This document shows, piece by piece, positions 52,664 to 61,563 of a stretch of 64,000 bases of DNA. This stretch comes from Maribacter sp. MJ134 (GTDB lineage Bacteria; Bacteroidota; Bacteroidia; Flavobacteriales; Flavobacteriaceae). The stretch is taken from assembly GCF_003970695.1 (NCBI RefSeq), contig NZ_CP034570.1:1798001-1862000 (forward strand). The letters are read 5' to 3'. Both the position numbers and the translations under genes were made by a program. The notes under the pieces were generated by a model that searched no databases, was not told the DNA's origin, and saw only the letters and a list, made by a program, of their open reading frames with translations. Each line of letters starts with the position of its first letter. Within the stretch, counting starts at the first letter, position 1.

Positions 52664-53170
52664 CTATTCCTCAGCATCTACCGATAGGGCTATGGCATTA
52701 ATGTCCCTGTCAAACATATAATGCCCGGATTTATCGTCTCCGATGATGTTCAGCTTATCCAGAAGTGTTCTGGCTACGGCTTCCTCCTCGAGTTGTTCCG
52801 TAACATACCACTGCATAAAATTATGGACATTGTAGTCTTTCTTATTTAAACATTCGAAGATAACGTGATTGATTTGCTCCGTTACGAACATTTCACTCTT
52901 TAAGAAATCGGCAAATAATTCATTTAGGGATTCAAAGCTTTCTTTGGGTTTTTCTAAAGCCGGTACTATTACCTTTCCACTACGTTCATTTACAAATTTT
53001 ACCAATTTAGTCATGTGAACACGCTCTTCCTCCGATTGCTTGTAAAAGAATTCTGCAATTCCGTTGTATCCTTGAGCATCGGCCCATGAAGCCATGGCCA
53101 AGTAGTGCATGGACGCGTTTGCCTCATATTTAATCTGGTCGTTTAACAGTGCTTCTATAGTCTTGTTCAT
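52664..53170 (-). CDS. Bacterial non-heme ferritin (FtnA type)
   Basis: A 168-residue four-helix ferritin that stores iron. The ferroxidase ligands are in place: Glu16, Glu49, His52 (SEEERVH), Glu93 and Gln126 (YVTEQ), one residue earlier than in E. coli FtnA. No heme-ligand Met as in bacterioferritin. Length and ATG start are normal. A TAAATTTG -7 element lies 15 bases upstream. It is divergent from the CxxC protein gene, with inverted repeat site 7 between them. It gives the strongest functional anchor for the iron interpretation of the locus. Confidence 0.95.
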   Translation of the reverse strand: MNKTIEALLNDQIKYEANASMHYLAMASWADAQGYNGIAEFFYKQSEEERVHMTKLVKFVNERSGKVIVPALEKPKESFESLNELFADFLKSEMFVTEQINHVIFECLNKKDYNVHNFMQWYVTEQLEEEAVARTLLDKLNIIGDDKSGHYMFDRDINAIALSVDAEE

Positions 53171-53185
53171 CCTTATCGCTTTTTA

Positions 53186-53219
53186 CAAATTTAATGAGCT
53201 TTTATTGGGTTTTATTCAA
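53186..53219 (-). promoter_or_regulatory. Candidate promoter for ferritin
   Basis: Minus strand: TTG (53219-53217), 23-base spacer, TAAATTTG (53193-53186). It fits TTG-N17-23-TAnnTTTG and predicts a leader of only about nine bases before the ATG at 53170. Confidence 0.5.
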
Positions 53220-53277
53220 TTATGACTTTTTTTTCCAATGGATTATCTCTTTAATCCCCGTATACAAGAATATCAAA

Positions 53278-53300
53278 TTATTTTTAATCATTCTAAATAA
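53278..53300. promoter_or_regulatory. Metal-regulon-like inverted repeat, site 7
   Basis: TTATTTTTA-N5-TCTAAATAA (16 of 18), 43 bases before the ATG at 53344 and about 108 bases from the ferritin start, in their shared intergenic region. Confidence 0.5.
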
Positions 53301-53343
53301 GAATAGTATTTTTGACAAGCAATATAAATTTTACCCACACAAG

Positions 53344-53700
53344 ATGACAGATGTAAACCTCTTATATGTCAACTCATTTGGAATAGCTTTCGAATGGCCT
53401 ACCGCACCGAGTTATACAACGAAGAAAATTCAATTGGTCTTTAGAGATACTGGTTTAATGCTGAGCAAAGAGGAATTATGGCAGTTTCTAAAGAATATTC
53501 AGCACGCCAAACGCTCCAGTTCGCCATGCGCCGATTGCAGCGCAAAGCACTCTTGTAGGGCATTATTGGTAGACTCTCCCTTTACACAAGTTTCCTTTGC
53601 CATGAACGTAGAGGAGCTAAAAGCTATGAATGACTTGGTAAAAGGCACCTTATTTCACCTAGATTTGGAAAATTTACTCGATGATATATTAAGAAATTAA
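53344..53700 (+). CDS. 118-residue hypothetical protein with a Cys cluster
   Basis: A soluble protein starting MTDVNLLYVNSFGIAFEWPT at an ATG (53344); an in-frame ATG at 53194 would add 50 poorly conserved-looking hydrophobic residues and cross the inverted repeat. The centre has SSPCADCSAKHSCRALL (Cys-x2-Cys-x5-Cys), then a helical acidic end (HLDLENLLDDIL). A metal or thiol role is possible. It is divergent from ferritin and its stop overlaps the convergent lyase gene. Unrecognised family. Confidence 0.65.
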   Translation: MTDVNLLYVNSFGIAFEWPTAPSYTTKKIQLVFRDTGLMLSKEELWQFLKNIQHAKRSSSPCADCSAKHSCRALLVDSPFTQVSFAMNVEELKAMNDLVKGTLFHLDLENLLDDILRN

Positions 53701-54563
53701 TGGTAGGCACCGAATAACTCGGAAGCCTTATTATAGGCCGCTTCAAAAGCCAGCCAATTCACCCCTGTGCGTGCTTTTTCGGCGGTAAAATACGATAACA
53801 TTTTTTCGGTTGGCATATTACCTGTAAGCTCGTCCTTGGCCATTGGACAACCACCAAATCCTTGAACGGCACCATCAAAACGTTGACATCCCGCTTTATA
53901 AGCAGCATTGACTTTTTCATGCCATTTTGTGGGGGTCGTGTGTAAGTGAGCTCCAAATTCTATATTTGGATATTTCGGAATGAGATTTGAGAAAAGATAA
54001 GTAATGGTCTCAGGATCCGATGTACCCACGGTGTCCGACAATGATAAGATCTTAGCGCCCATACCCGCCAGTTTTTCTGTCCATTCTCCAACAATATCCA
54101 CATTCCATGGGTCTCCATAGGGATTTCCGAAACCCATGGATATATAAGTTACTACTTCCTTATTGGCCGCGTCCGCAATATTGAAAATTTCTTCTAGCGT
54201 AACGACAGATTCGGCCACAGTCTTGTGGGTATTTCGCATCTGAAAGTTTTCCGAAATAGAAAATGGAAATCCTAGGTATCGTATTTCCGGATGTAAAGCA
54301 GCTGCCTTTGCCCCTCTAACATTCGCTACTATGGCCAGCAACTTGCTTGTAGTTCCGGATAAATCTAGCTTTGCCAGGACCTCAGCCGTATCTACCATTT
54401 GCGGAATGGCCTTTGGCGAAACAAAACTTCCAAAGTCTATGGTATCAAAACCACAGCTGAGCAAAGATTGAATGTACCTCACTTTCTTATGCACAGGTAT
54501 AAAGTCTTTTATGCCTTGCATTGCATCCCTGGGACATTCAATAATCTTTACCTTTTCGGACAT
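53697..54563 (-). CDS. Hydroxymethylglutaryl-CoA lyase
   Basis: A 288-residue TIM-barrel enzyme that splits HMG-CoA into acetoacetate and acetyl-CoA at the end of leucine breakdown. It shows KIIECPRDAMQGI (catalytic Arg/Asp), YLGFPFSISENFQMRNTHKT, GAHLHTTPTKWHEK (metal His pair) and the signature GFGGCPMAKDELTGN with the active-site Cys. Start ATG at 54563; a start 27 bases upstream is unlikely. Its last bases overlap the convergent CxxC gene by 4. No other leucine-catabolism gene is present. Confidence 0.92.
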   Translation of the reverse strand: MSEKVKIIECPRDAMQGIKDFIPVHKKVRYIQSLLSCGFDTIDFGSFVSPKAIPQMVDTAEVLAKLDLSGTTSKLLAIVANVRGAKAAALHPEIRYLGFPFSISENFQMRNTHKTVAESVVTLEEIFNIADAANKEVVTYISMGFGNPYGDPWNVDIVGEWTEKLAGMGAKILSLSDTVGTSDPETITYLFSNLIPKYPNIEFGAHLHTTPTKWHEKVNAAYKAGCQRFDGAVQGFGGCPMAKDELTGNMPTEKMLSYFTAEKARTGVNWLAFEAAYNKASELFGAYH

Positions 54564-54608
54564 ATTGTAAAAGTACAAACTCAAAATCAAGTTTAAGTTT
54601 AAATTTGC

Positions 54609-55229
54609 TCAACCTATCAACAAGTAGATAGCTATTCCCACAAAAACAATAATTTGAAGCCACTTTAATACAGCTCCTGTTCTAGCATTTTTCTTTAGAA
54701 AATCAGCTATAGAAGCAGCTAAAAGAGCTATTCCACAAAAAACGAAAGAAGAGACCAGAATAAACAAAAAGCCTAGAACATAAAATTGTACCACGGTACT
54801 CAATTCTTCTGAGAACAAAAAGCCAGGGAAAAATGCTAAAAAGAAAATGGTCACCTTAGGGTTAAGTACGTTCATAACAAACCCCTGCTTAAATAAGGCC
54901 AAAAGCCCTTTCTTATTGCCTTTACCATTGCCCAAGGAAATGGCCTCATCCGAATTTAAAACTTGCCATGCCAAATACAAAAGGTATAAGGCTCCAAAAA
55001 TCTTAATCGCATTAAACACAATGGGGTTATCCTTTATTATTATGGATACCCCAAATGCCAATAAGCTCGTATGGACTAAACAACCCGTCATAAGCCCTGC
55101 GATAGTGGCTAAACCATATCGTTTACCATTGGTCATACTCTGTATTAACACAAAAATATTATCTGGTCCGGGTGATAGGGCCAAGGCCGCCGTTGCGGCA
55201 CAAAAAGGAAGTAATAGCTCTAAATTCAA
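54609..55229 (-). CDS. LysE/RhtB-family amino-acid exporter
   Basis: A 206-residue inner-membrane protein with about six helices. ATAALALSPGPDNIFVLIQS (early), FGALYLLYLAWQ and FKQGFVMNVLNPKVTIFFLA are LysE-type blocks. No ATG fits the N-terminus: the start is TTG at 55229 (MNLELLLPF, the usual length) or TTG at 55277, which adds 16 residues. It exports amino acids or related small molecules in general; substrate unknown. It stands alone after the lyase. Confidence 0.87.
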   Translation of the reverse strand: MNLELLLPFCAATAALALSPGPDNIFVLIQSMTNGKRYGLATIAGLMTGCLVHTSLLAFGVSIIIKDNPIVFNAIKIFGALYLLYLAWQVLNSDEAISLGNGKGNKKGLLALFKQGFVMNVLNPKVTIFFLAFFPGFLFSEELSTVVQFYVLGFLFILVSSFVFCGIALLAASIADFLKKNARTGAVLKWLQIIVFVGIAIYLLIG

Positions 55230-55414
55230 TACTCGTTGATTAAGACCGATAAAATACGAATTACCACCTATATCCAAGGAGTAAGCCTGACTATTTTTCT
55301 ATTTAAATACCTCGTATATTGTTTTCATCTGAAAAAAAATCACTCTTAACTTATAAAATAATGATAAGTCCAAAATAGTTTTTATATTCCTAGCTAACGA
55401 GAAATCGCAAAGAT

Positions 55415-55422
55415 TACTTTTG
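55415..55422 (+). promoter_or_regulatory. Candidate -7 element (TACTTTTG)
   Basis: TACTTTTG, a TAnnTTTG match, 13 bases before the ATG at 55436. Confidence 0.42.
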
Positions 55423-55435
55423 CCCTAGACCAGAA

Positions 55436-57499
55436 ATGAAAAAAGCGGTATTACTCTTATTGCTCACCACCCTATCTTGTTATGGTCAGTTCCAAGTGGA
55501 CACTGGTCTCTCGGAAGAAGAGCTTATACGAGATATCCTTGTAAATAGTAGCTGCGCGGAAACCTCTAACTACACTTCCTATACCGGCACGGATTTCGGG
55601 GTAAACGGTATAGGTTACTTTAATTCTAACGGAGCAAGATTTCAATACAGGGAAGGCATCATTTTATCCACAGGTAATGCTGCCGATGCAGTGGGCCCTA
55701 ACGATCAAATCTATACTACTGGAGATACGGACTGGCCAGGAGATAATGATTTAAGATCAGCAACGGGAACAGGAAACCTTTTTAACGCCTCCTATATACA
55801 ATTCGACTTTGTGCCAAGCACCAACAGTATAAGCTTCAATTTTCTGTTCGCCTCGGAAGAATATTCCGATAATTTTCAATGCACGTTCTCTGATGTATTT
55901 GCTTTTATTCTCACCGATGCGAATGGAATTTCTTCCAATCTAGCAGTTATTCCTGGTACTGATTCTCCTGTTAGTGCTACAACTATACGACCCGGAGTTG
56001 AAGATGCCTGTGAACCTGCGAATGAGGATTTTTTTGGTGGTCTGAATGGCGAGAATTCTGGAATTTCATTTTTTGGACAAACGAAAAGCTTAGTTGCATT
56101 CTCCGAGGTAAATCCTGGAGAAAATTACACGATTAAACTTGTAATTGCCGATAATCTAGACGCTGATCTAGACTCCGCTGTTTTCCTCGAGGCCGGTAGT
56201 TTCTCCATAGATGTTAGTTTGGGAGAAAATAGAACGGTTGCCAACGGCAAACCACTCTGTATCGGTGAAGAACTAATACTGGACGCTACTTCACAAGGAG
56301 CGCAAAGTTACGTTTGGTATAGGGACGGAACACAACTAATGGCATTCGACGATATTCCTGTCATAACCGTGAATGATGATGGATTATACGAGGTAGAAGT
56401 GGTATTTTCAGCAGTATGTATTTCAAACGGAGCAATTGAAATAGAATATATTGAACCACCGCTGATAGCCGAGCAACCCTTGGATATAAACGCCTGTGAT
56501 TTGGACGGGAACGATATTGAGCCTTTTGATTTTACGGCGAATAGAAACAGGATTTTAGGAAATCAAAATGATAGAATCTATAAAGTCTACTTTTTTGAAA
56601 CACAGGAAAATGCCGAAAATCTCGAAAACAACATCACGCGCACCAGCCCTTACTTTGGAACCGAAGAAACCAAAACTATCTTTGCTCGCATATCTTCTGG
56701 TGAAAGTTGCTATGAAATTACTTCGTTTGAAATTTTCCTTCGAAAATTAGAATTTGTCTCTCCGCTAGCTGAAGAGTATCCCCTATGTTTGGATGAAGAT
56801 AACAACCCCTTGACACCCTTACCGTTATTAGATACCGGATTGGCGACATCAGACTACAATTTTCAATGGTACAAAGATGTCGTTAGGGAAGAAAATAGGA
56901 TACCCAATGCTACAGCGAACAACTATAGTCCAACCACTCCAGGTACTTATTTTGTAGTCTTAGAAAATTTACAATTTGGTTGTGAATTCACGATTTTCAC
57001 AAAAGTTGTTCCTGTTAGTCCTCCGACCCTTTTTGAAATCGTTCCCCTGAACGACCTGTTCTCTGGAAACAATTCCATAGCTATTGAGGTCGAGGGAGGT
57101 AATGAATATTTATTTGCAGTTGACGATTCTGATTTCACTACTAATTTCAGGTTTGATAATTTGGAAGCAGGTGAACACATAGCATATGTTACAGATACTA
57201 GGAATTGCACTGTGTTGTCCCAACCCTTCTTAGTGGTTGACTACCCCAAATTTTTTACTCCTAATGGTGATGGAACCAATGATACATGGAAAATTATTGG
57301 ATTGTCAGAAATTGAGAATGCCCAAATTTATATCTACGACCGCTTTGGAAAGCTACACTTTCAATTTAATGATGAAGATGGCTGGAACGGAAATAGCAAC
57401 GGAAAACTCTTACCATCCTCAGATTACTGGTTCAAAATTAGTTACACGATGAACGGAGAACAAAAAGAATTTAAAAATCATTTCTCTCTAAAAAGGTAG
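55436..57499 (+). CDS. T9SS type B sorting protein with choice-of-anchor L domain
   Basis: A 687-residue secreted protein. A signal peptide (MKKAVLLLLLTTLSCYG) is followed by a choice-of-anchor L domain (about 20-285): GYFNSNGARFQYREGIILST, ISFNFLFASEEYSDNFQCTF, SDVFAFILTD and FGQTKSLVAFSEVNPGENY. Next are Ig-like segments (YVWYRDGTQLM; FQWYKDVVREENRIP) and the CHU_C-type sorting domain (YPKFFTPNGDGTNDTWKI to NHFSLKR). It is displayed or released through the type IX system and probably acts in adhesion. Third protein of this kind in the window. Confidence 0.87.
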   Translation: MKKAVLLLLLTTLSCYGQFQVDTGLSEEELIRDILVNSSCAETSNYTSYTGTDFGVNGIGYFNSNGARFQYREGIILSTGNAADAVGPNDQIYTTGDTDWPGDNDLRSATGTGNLFNASYIQFDFVPSTNSISFNFLFASEEYSDNFQCTFSDVFAFILTDANGISSNLAVIPGTDSPVSATTIRPGVEDACEPANEDFFGGLNGENSGISFFGQTKSLVAFSEVNPGENYTIKLVIADNLDADLDSAVFLEAGSFSIDVSLGENRTVANGKPLCIGEELILDATSQGAQSYVWYRDGTQLMAFDDIPVITVNDDGLYEVEVVFSAVCISNGAIEIEYIEPPLIAEQPLDINACDLDGNDIEPFDFTANRNRILGNQNDRIYKVYFFETQENAENLENNITRTSPYFGTEETKTIFARISSGESCYEITSFEIFLRKLEFVSPLAEEYPLCLDEDNNPLTPLPLLDTGLATSDYNFQWYKDVVREENRIPNATANNYSPTTPGTYFVVLENLQFGCEFTIFTKVVPVSPPTLFEIVPLNDLFSGNNSIAIEVEGGNEYLFAVDDSDFTTNFRFDNLEAGEHIAYVTDTRNCTVLSQPFLVVDYPKFFTPNGDGTNDTWKIIGLSEIENAQIYIYDRFGKLHFQFNDEDGWNGNSNGKLLPSSDYWFKISYTMNGEQKEFKNHFSLKR

Positions 57500-57538
57500 T
57501 TATCTTTCTTTATCTTTCACAAAAGCAAATAACGCATC

Positions 57539-57955
57539 ATGAAAACCTTAAAAATTACAGGAGCATTAGTCCTTCTATCAGTACTTACAATGTCATTTTA
57601 TTCATTTGAGACTACTAATAAAAATAACCAGATAACCCATATAAGCGCGGATAGTGTATTAAGACATGTGGTTCTTTTTAAATTCAAGGATGGCACTGCT
57701 CCAGAAGATATCAAAAAGGTTGAAGACGCCTTTAGCGCCTTACCCAGCAAAATACCAGAAATCAAGGGCTACGAATGGGGAATCAATAACAGTCCGGAAA
57801 GCCTTAATAAGGGATTGACCCACTGTTTTTTCTTAACTTTTGAAAATGAAGAAGACAGAGGTATCTATTTACCACACCCGGATCATAAAGCGTTTGGTGA
57901 GGTTTTAGGGCCGCATTTAGATGATGTGCTCGTATTGGACTATTGGACGAAGTAA
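57539..57955 (+). CDS. Exported Dabb (stress-response A/B barrel) family protein
   Basis: A 138-residue protein with an N-terminal hydrophobic signal (about 1-24) and a dimeric alpha-beta barrel domain: LRHVVLFKFKDGTAPEDIKK, YEWGINNSPESLNKGLTHC, YLPHPDHKAFGEV and VLVLDYW. Members are small stress-related or cyclase-like proteins; exported ones occur often in Bacteroidota. It is 40 bases after the T9SS cargo gene. Function unknown. Confidence 0.85.
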   Translation: MKTLKITGALVLLSVLTMSFYSFETTNKNNQITHISADSVLRHVVLFKFKDGTAPEDIKKVEDAFSALPSKIPEIKGYEWGINNSPESLNKGLTHCFFLTFENEEDRGIYLPHPDHKAFGEVLGPHLDDVLVLDYWTK

Positions 57956-58085
57956 AATGATTGACTCCTTCTACTAAGCAAAAGGAGAGGGTTGATGTGA
58001 GGAAAGTAAACTACCTTGGGTATACCCTAGGCGGCGCCAATAAATAGACGAAAACTTCTTTTATGACTTCTTACAGCGTTGAGAT

Positions 58086-59129
58086 TTAATCTTGCACATC
58101 GGCTAAAATGGCCTTGTTTATTTTTTTAATTAGACCCGGACCTTCGTAAACAAATCCAGTCCATAATTGAATTAGGTCCGCACCGGCCTCTAATTTTTCT
58201 AGAGCGTCTTCTGGTGAATGTATGCCGCCTACGCCAATTATTGGAAACGCCTTATTACTCCTTTCAGACAGAAAACGAATGACCTCCGTGCTTCTATCTT
58301 TTAAAGGTTTTCCACTTAGACCTCCGGCCTGTTCCACTAAAAATAAGTCCGATTTAAGATGGGCTCTAGATATTGTCGTGTTCGTGGCGATGATTCCATC
58401 AATTTTAGTGCTTGCCACGATAGTGATGATATCCAGTAATTGGTCATCCGTTAAATCGGGAGCTATTTTTAGTAAAATCGGCTTTCGCTGAACACTTTTT
58501 TTAAGTGCATATTTATCGTTCTCTTTTTGAAGTTCCTTCAATAATGCCGTGAGTGGTTCTTTGTCTTGCAATTCCCGTAAACCTGGGGTATTCGGTGAGC
58601 TTACGTTTACGACAAAGTAATCCACATGATCAAATAATGCATCAAAACAAATGAGGTAATCCTTAATGGCCTCATCATTGGGAGTCACTTTGTTCTTGCC
58701 TATATTACCCCCAATAAGTACGTTGTGCTCTTTTTTTAATTGCTCAACAGCATCAAAAACACCATTGTTATTGAAGCCCATTCTATTGATAATAGCTTTA
58801 TCTGCCTTGAGTCTGAATAATCTCTGTTTTGGATTTCCATCTTGGGGCTTGGGTGTTAAGGTTCCTATTTCAATAAAACCGAACCCAAAATCCGACAGCT
58901 CATTGTATAACAAGGCATTCTTATCAAAACCTGCGGCCAAACCTACAGGATTTTTAAATTTTAACCCGAATACCTCTCGTTCCAATCGTACATCTTCATG
59001 CGTAAAGTGATTTTTTATAAGTCCGGAAAGACCAATTTTTGAAGCAAACTTAATGAGGGAAAAACTTATATAGTGCACCCTCTCAGGGTCCAATAAAAAA
59101 AGAATTTGGCGGATAATTAGTTTATACAT
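58086..59129 (-). CDS. pyrD: Dihydroorotate dehydrogenase (quinone), class 2
   Basis: A 347-residue membrane-associated flavoprotein of pyrimidine synthesis. The N-terminal amphipathic helix ([20 protein letters not shown]) marks class 2, which passes electrons to quinone. Other landmarks are [61 protein letters not shown] (catalytic Ser), IIATNTTI and [11 protein letters not shown]. Start ATG at 59129, not the one 27 bases upstream. Confidence 0.95.
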   Translation of the reverse strand: MYKLIIRQILFLLDPERVHYISFSLIKFASKIGLSGLIKNHFTHEDVRLEREVFGLKFKNPVGLAAGFDKNALLYNELSDFGFGFIEIGTLTPKPQDGNPKQRLFRLKADKAIINRMGFNNNGVFDAVEQLKKEHNVLIGGNIGKNKVTPNDEAIKDYLICFDALFDHVDYFVVNVSSPNTPGLRELQDKEPLTALLKELQKENDKYALKKSVQRKPILLKIAPDLTDDQLLDIITIVASTKIDGIIATNTTISRAHLKSDLFLVEQAGGLSGKPLKDRSTEVIRFLSERSNKAFPIIGVGGIHSPEDALEKLEAGADLIQLWTGFVYEGPGLIKKINKAILADVQD

Positions 59130-59206
59130 AAAGCATAGTGAACTACAAAAATACAAACTGAAAAGTAAACGAACCTTCTATAGCAATCACAAAAATCAGA
59201 TGTACA

Positions 59207-59662
59207 TTAATCCTTTCTTGTAATGCTATCATTATAAACCGTTGGCACTACTATGAAAGGGGACCGAGAAGCCTCTTTACAGAGTTCCAGATAAAGCTCG
59301 TACTGCTTTTCGTTAAAGAGCCGTAGCACTTTTTTATCTATGAACGCCTGTATCATCTGCATGCTATCCATGACCGCTTTATATTTATCAGCGAGTTGAC
59401 CTAATTCTGTTGGTGTGCTTTGTGGATGCCGTTGCATGATATTTTCTAATTGATTATTTAGAATTTCATTTCTATATTTCAATTCCGCACCAAAATTTAC
59501 CAGATTCTCTTGCTGCATTTCATTCATTTGAAAAATAGTAATCAATGTTTCGTCCTCTGTTATACCTACCCCCAGAACACAATCGGCTTGGCTTCTAAGA
59601 TCAACAGAAAAAAGCATAATCAATAGTAAGTAAATAAGAACACTACATTTTTTATGTATCAT
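59207..59662 (-). CDS. Secreted hypothetical protein, helical
   Basis: A 151-residue exported protein with a signal peptide (MIHKKCSVLIYLLLIMLFSV, cleaved near SQA). The mature part is mostly helical (FQMNEMQQENLVNFGAELKY, IMQRHPQSTPTELGQLADKY). It looks like a short periplasmic helical-bundle protein of the kind common in Flavobacteriaceae. No domain recognised; no linkage to either neighbour apart from divergence from pepT. Confidence 0.62.
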   Translation of the reverse strand: MIHKKCSVLIYLLLIMLFSVDLRSQADCVLGVGITEDETLITIFQMNEMQQENLVNFGAELKYRNEILNNQLENIMQRHPQSTPTELGQLADKYKAVMDSMQMIQAFIDKKVLRLFNEKQYELYLELCKEASRSPFIVVPTVYNDSITRKD

Positions 59663-59703
59663 CTAGGTAATTTAAAACTAAGCTAAAATACAATTTATAA
59701 CCC

Positions 59704-59711
59704 TATTTTTG
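59704..59711 (+). promoter_or_regulatory. Candidate -7 element for pepT (TATTTTTG)
   Basis: TATTTTTG matches TAnnTTTG and ends 15 bases before the pepT ATG. It includes the TTG that an automatic caller could take as a start. Confidence 0.42.
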
Positions 59712-59726
59712 ATTAAAACACGACCT

Positions 59727-60953
59727 ATGCAACAACTTATTGACCGTTTTATAAGCTATGTGAAAATTGATACACAAAGTGATCCTAACTCGGAGACGAC
59801 ACCGAGTACGGAAAAGCAATGGAACCTTGCCCACAAACTAGTTGCCGAGCTTGAAGCAATTGGCATGCAGGACGTAAGCATAGATGATAACGCCTATATC
59901 ATGGCCACCTTACCCAGCAACATTACGCAGAAGGTACCCGTAATCGGGTTCATTTCTCATTTTGACACCACACCCGATTTTTCCGGGACCGATGTTAATC
60001 CACAGATTATTAGAGATTATGACGGTAAGGACATCATTTTGAACAAAGAAGGAAATATTATACTCTCACCAGATTATTTCGAAGATTTACTTCAATATAA
60101 GGGGCAGACGTTAATTACAACGGACGGCACCACCCTTTTAGGGGCCGACGACAAAGCGGGGATTACGGAGATAATAACCGCTATGGAATACCTCCTTCAA
60201 CACCCAGAAATAAAACATGGTACCATTAGGGTAGGTTTTACCCCTGACGAGGAAATAGGTAGAGGCGCACATAAGTTTGATGTAGCAAAGTTCGGTGCTG
60301 CATGGGCCTATACTATGGACGGTAGCCAAATAGGTGAATTGGAGTATGAAAATTTCAATGCCGCTGGCGCGAAAGTAAGTATTACAGGGAAGAGTGTCCA
60401 CCCTGGTTATGCAAAAGGTAAAATGGTCAATGCCTTAGGAATTGCAAATGAGTTTTTGGGGAGACTACCCAAAAACGAAACTCCTGAAAGAACCAGTAAC
60501 AGGGAAGGTTTTTTCCATGTTTATGAACTCCATGGAGAGATAGAAAAAGCCAACATTGAACTCATAATTCGTGATCATGACCATGGTAATTTTCTAAAAA
60601 GAAAAGAATTACTAAGGGAGGTTACAGATCAATTGAATAAAGATTACAATGACTGCATAGAATTGAAAATAGCCGACCAGTATTTTAACATGCGCGAAAA
60701 AATTGAACCTGTGATGCATATTGTAGACATAGCAAAAAAAGCGATGGAGCAAGTTGGTGTTTCGCCCATTATTAAACCCATTCGTGGTGGAACGGATGGG
60801 TCACAACTTAGTTTTATGGGCCTCCCCTGTCCCAATATTTTTGCCGGTGGTCATAATTTTCATGGAAAATATGAATACGTTCCTGTGGAAAGTATGCAGA
60901 AAGCGGTAGAAGTTATCGTAAAAATTTGCGAACTTACTGCTAAAGAAAAATAA
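59727..60953 (+). CDS. pepT: Peptidase T (aminotripeptidase)
   Basis: A 408-residue M20-family zinc aminopeptidase that cuts tripeptides. Visible are [12 protein letters not shown] (His78 and catalytic Asp80), [11 protein letters not shown] (Asp141), [10 protein letters not shown] (Glu175 general base, Glu176 ligand), [14 protein letters not shown] and the C-terminal [12 protein letters not shown] with the last ligand His. Start ATG at 59727; a TTG 18 bases upstream is inside the -7 element. A GTG-initiated gene follows after 5 bases, so they are probably co-transcribed. Confidence 0.95.
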   Translation: MQQLIDRFISYVKIDTQSDPNSETTPSTEKQWNLAHKLVAELEAIGMQDVSIDDNAYIMATLPSNITQKVPVIGFISHFDTTPDFSGTDVNPQIIRDYDGKDIILNKEGNIILSPDYFEDLLQYKGQTLITTDGTTLLGADDKAGITEIITAMEYLLQHPEIKHGTIRVGFTPDEEIGRGAHKFDVAKFGAAWAYTMDGSQIGELEYENFNAAGAKVSITGKSVHPGYAKGKMVNALGIANEFLGRLPKNETPERTSNREGFFHVYELHGEIEKANIELIIRDHDHGNFLKRKELLREVTDQLNKDYNDCIELKIADQYFNMREKIEPVMHIVDIAKKAMEQVGVSPIIKPIRGGTDGSQLSFMGLPCPNIFAGGHNFHGKYEYVPVESMQKAVEVIVKICELTAKEK

Positions 60954-60958
60954 GTGCA

Positions 60959-61555
60959 GTGGATAAATCCGAAAAAATAGAAGCCTATTACGAGGAAGAA
61001 CACCTCTTTAAAGAGGCCATAACCCAACTCAGGGAATTGGTAATAAAAACCGATTTAGAGGAAACTTTTAAATGGATGTTTCCAACCTATACGTTAAACG
61101 GAAAAAACGTACTGGCGATCTGTAAATTTAAAGGGCATTTTGGTATTTGGTTCTTTAACGGCGTGTTCTTAAGTGACAGCAAGAACGTGCTGGAGAATGC
61201 CCAAGAAGGTAAGACCCAGGCAATGCGCCATTGGAAATTTAAATCTAGGGACGAGATAAAAGAGAAAATGGTTTCCGCCTACATTAATGAGGCCATTGAA
61301 AACGAAAGAAAAGGCATACGATTGGCCCCCAAAAAGAAGCAAGCTATTGTTGTGGTCTTGCCAAAGGAACTCAAGATTGCCTTTGAAAATAATCCAGACC
61401 TCAAGAAGGCTTTTCATACGCTATCCCCATCCCGACAAAAAGAATATGCCGAGTATATCAGCGGAGCCAAACGGGAACAGACCAAAGAAGCTCGCTTACT
61501 TAAAATACCCCCGATGATTCTAGAAGGAAAGGGACTCAATGATAAGTACCGATGA
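60959..61555 (+). CDS. YdeI/OmdA-family protein with DUF1801 domain
   Basis: A 198-residue cytoplasmic protein. The first half is a DUF1801-like alpha/beta domain (FKWMFPTYTLNGKNVLAICK, KGHFGIWFFNGVFLSD). The second is an OmdA-type helical domain (LPKELKIAFENNPDLKKAFH, TLSPSRQKEYAEYISGAK). The start codon is GTG at 60959, five bases after the pepT stop. The family has been loosely linked to bacteriocin or polymyxin resistance; no function is assured. Confidence 0.85.
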   Translation: MDKSEKIEAYYEEEHLFKEAITQLRELVIKTDLEETFKWMFPTYTLNGKNVLAICKFKGHFGIWFFNGVFLSDSKNVLENAQEGKTQAMRHWKFKSRDEIKEKMVSAYINEAIENERKGIRLAPKKKQAIVVVLPKELKIAFENNPDLKKAFHTLSPSRQKEYAEYISGAKREQTKEARLLKIPPMILEGKGLNDKYR

Positions 61556-61563
61556 TTCTGTCA

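Noticed and set aside
53194-53343. N-terminal extension of the CxxC protein
   Set aside because: The added residues are an A/T-driven hydrophobic string and would translate through the inverted repeat; the ATG at 53344 is better.
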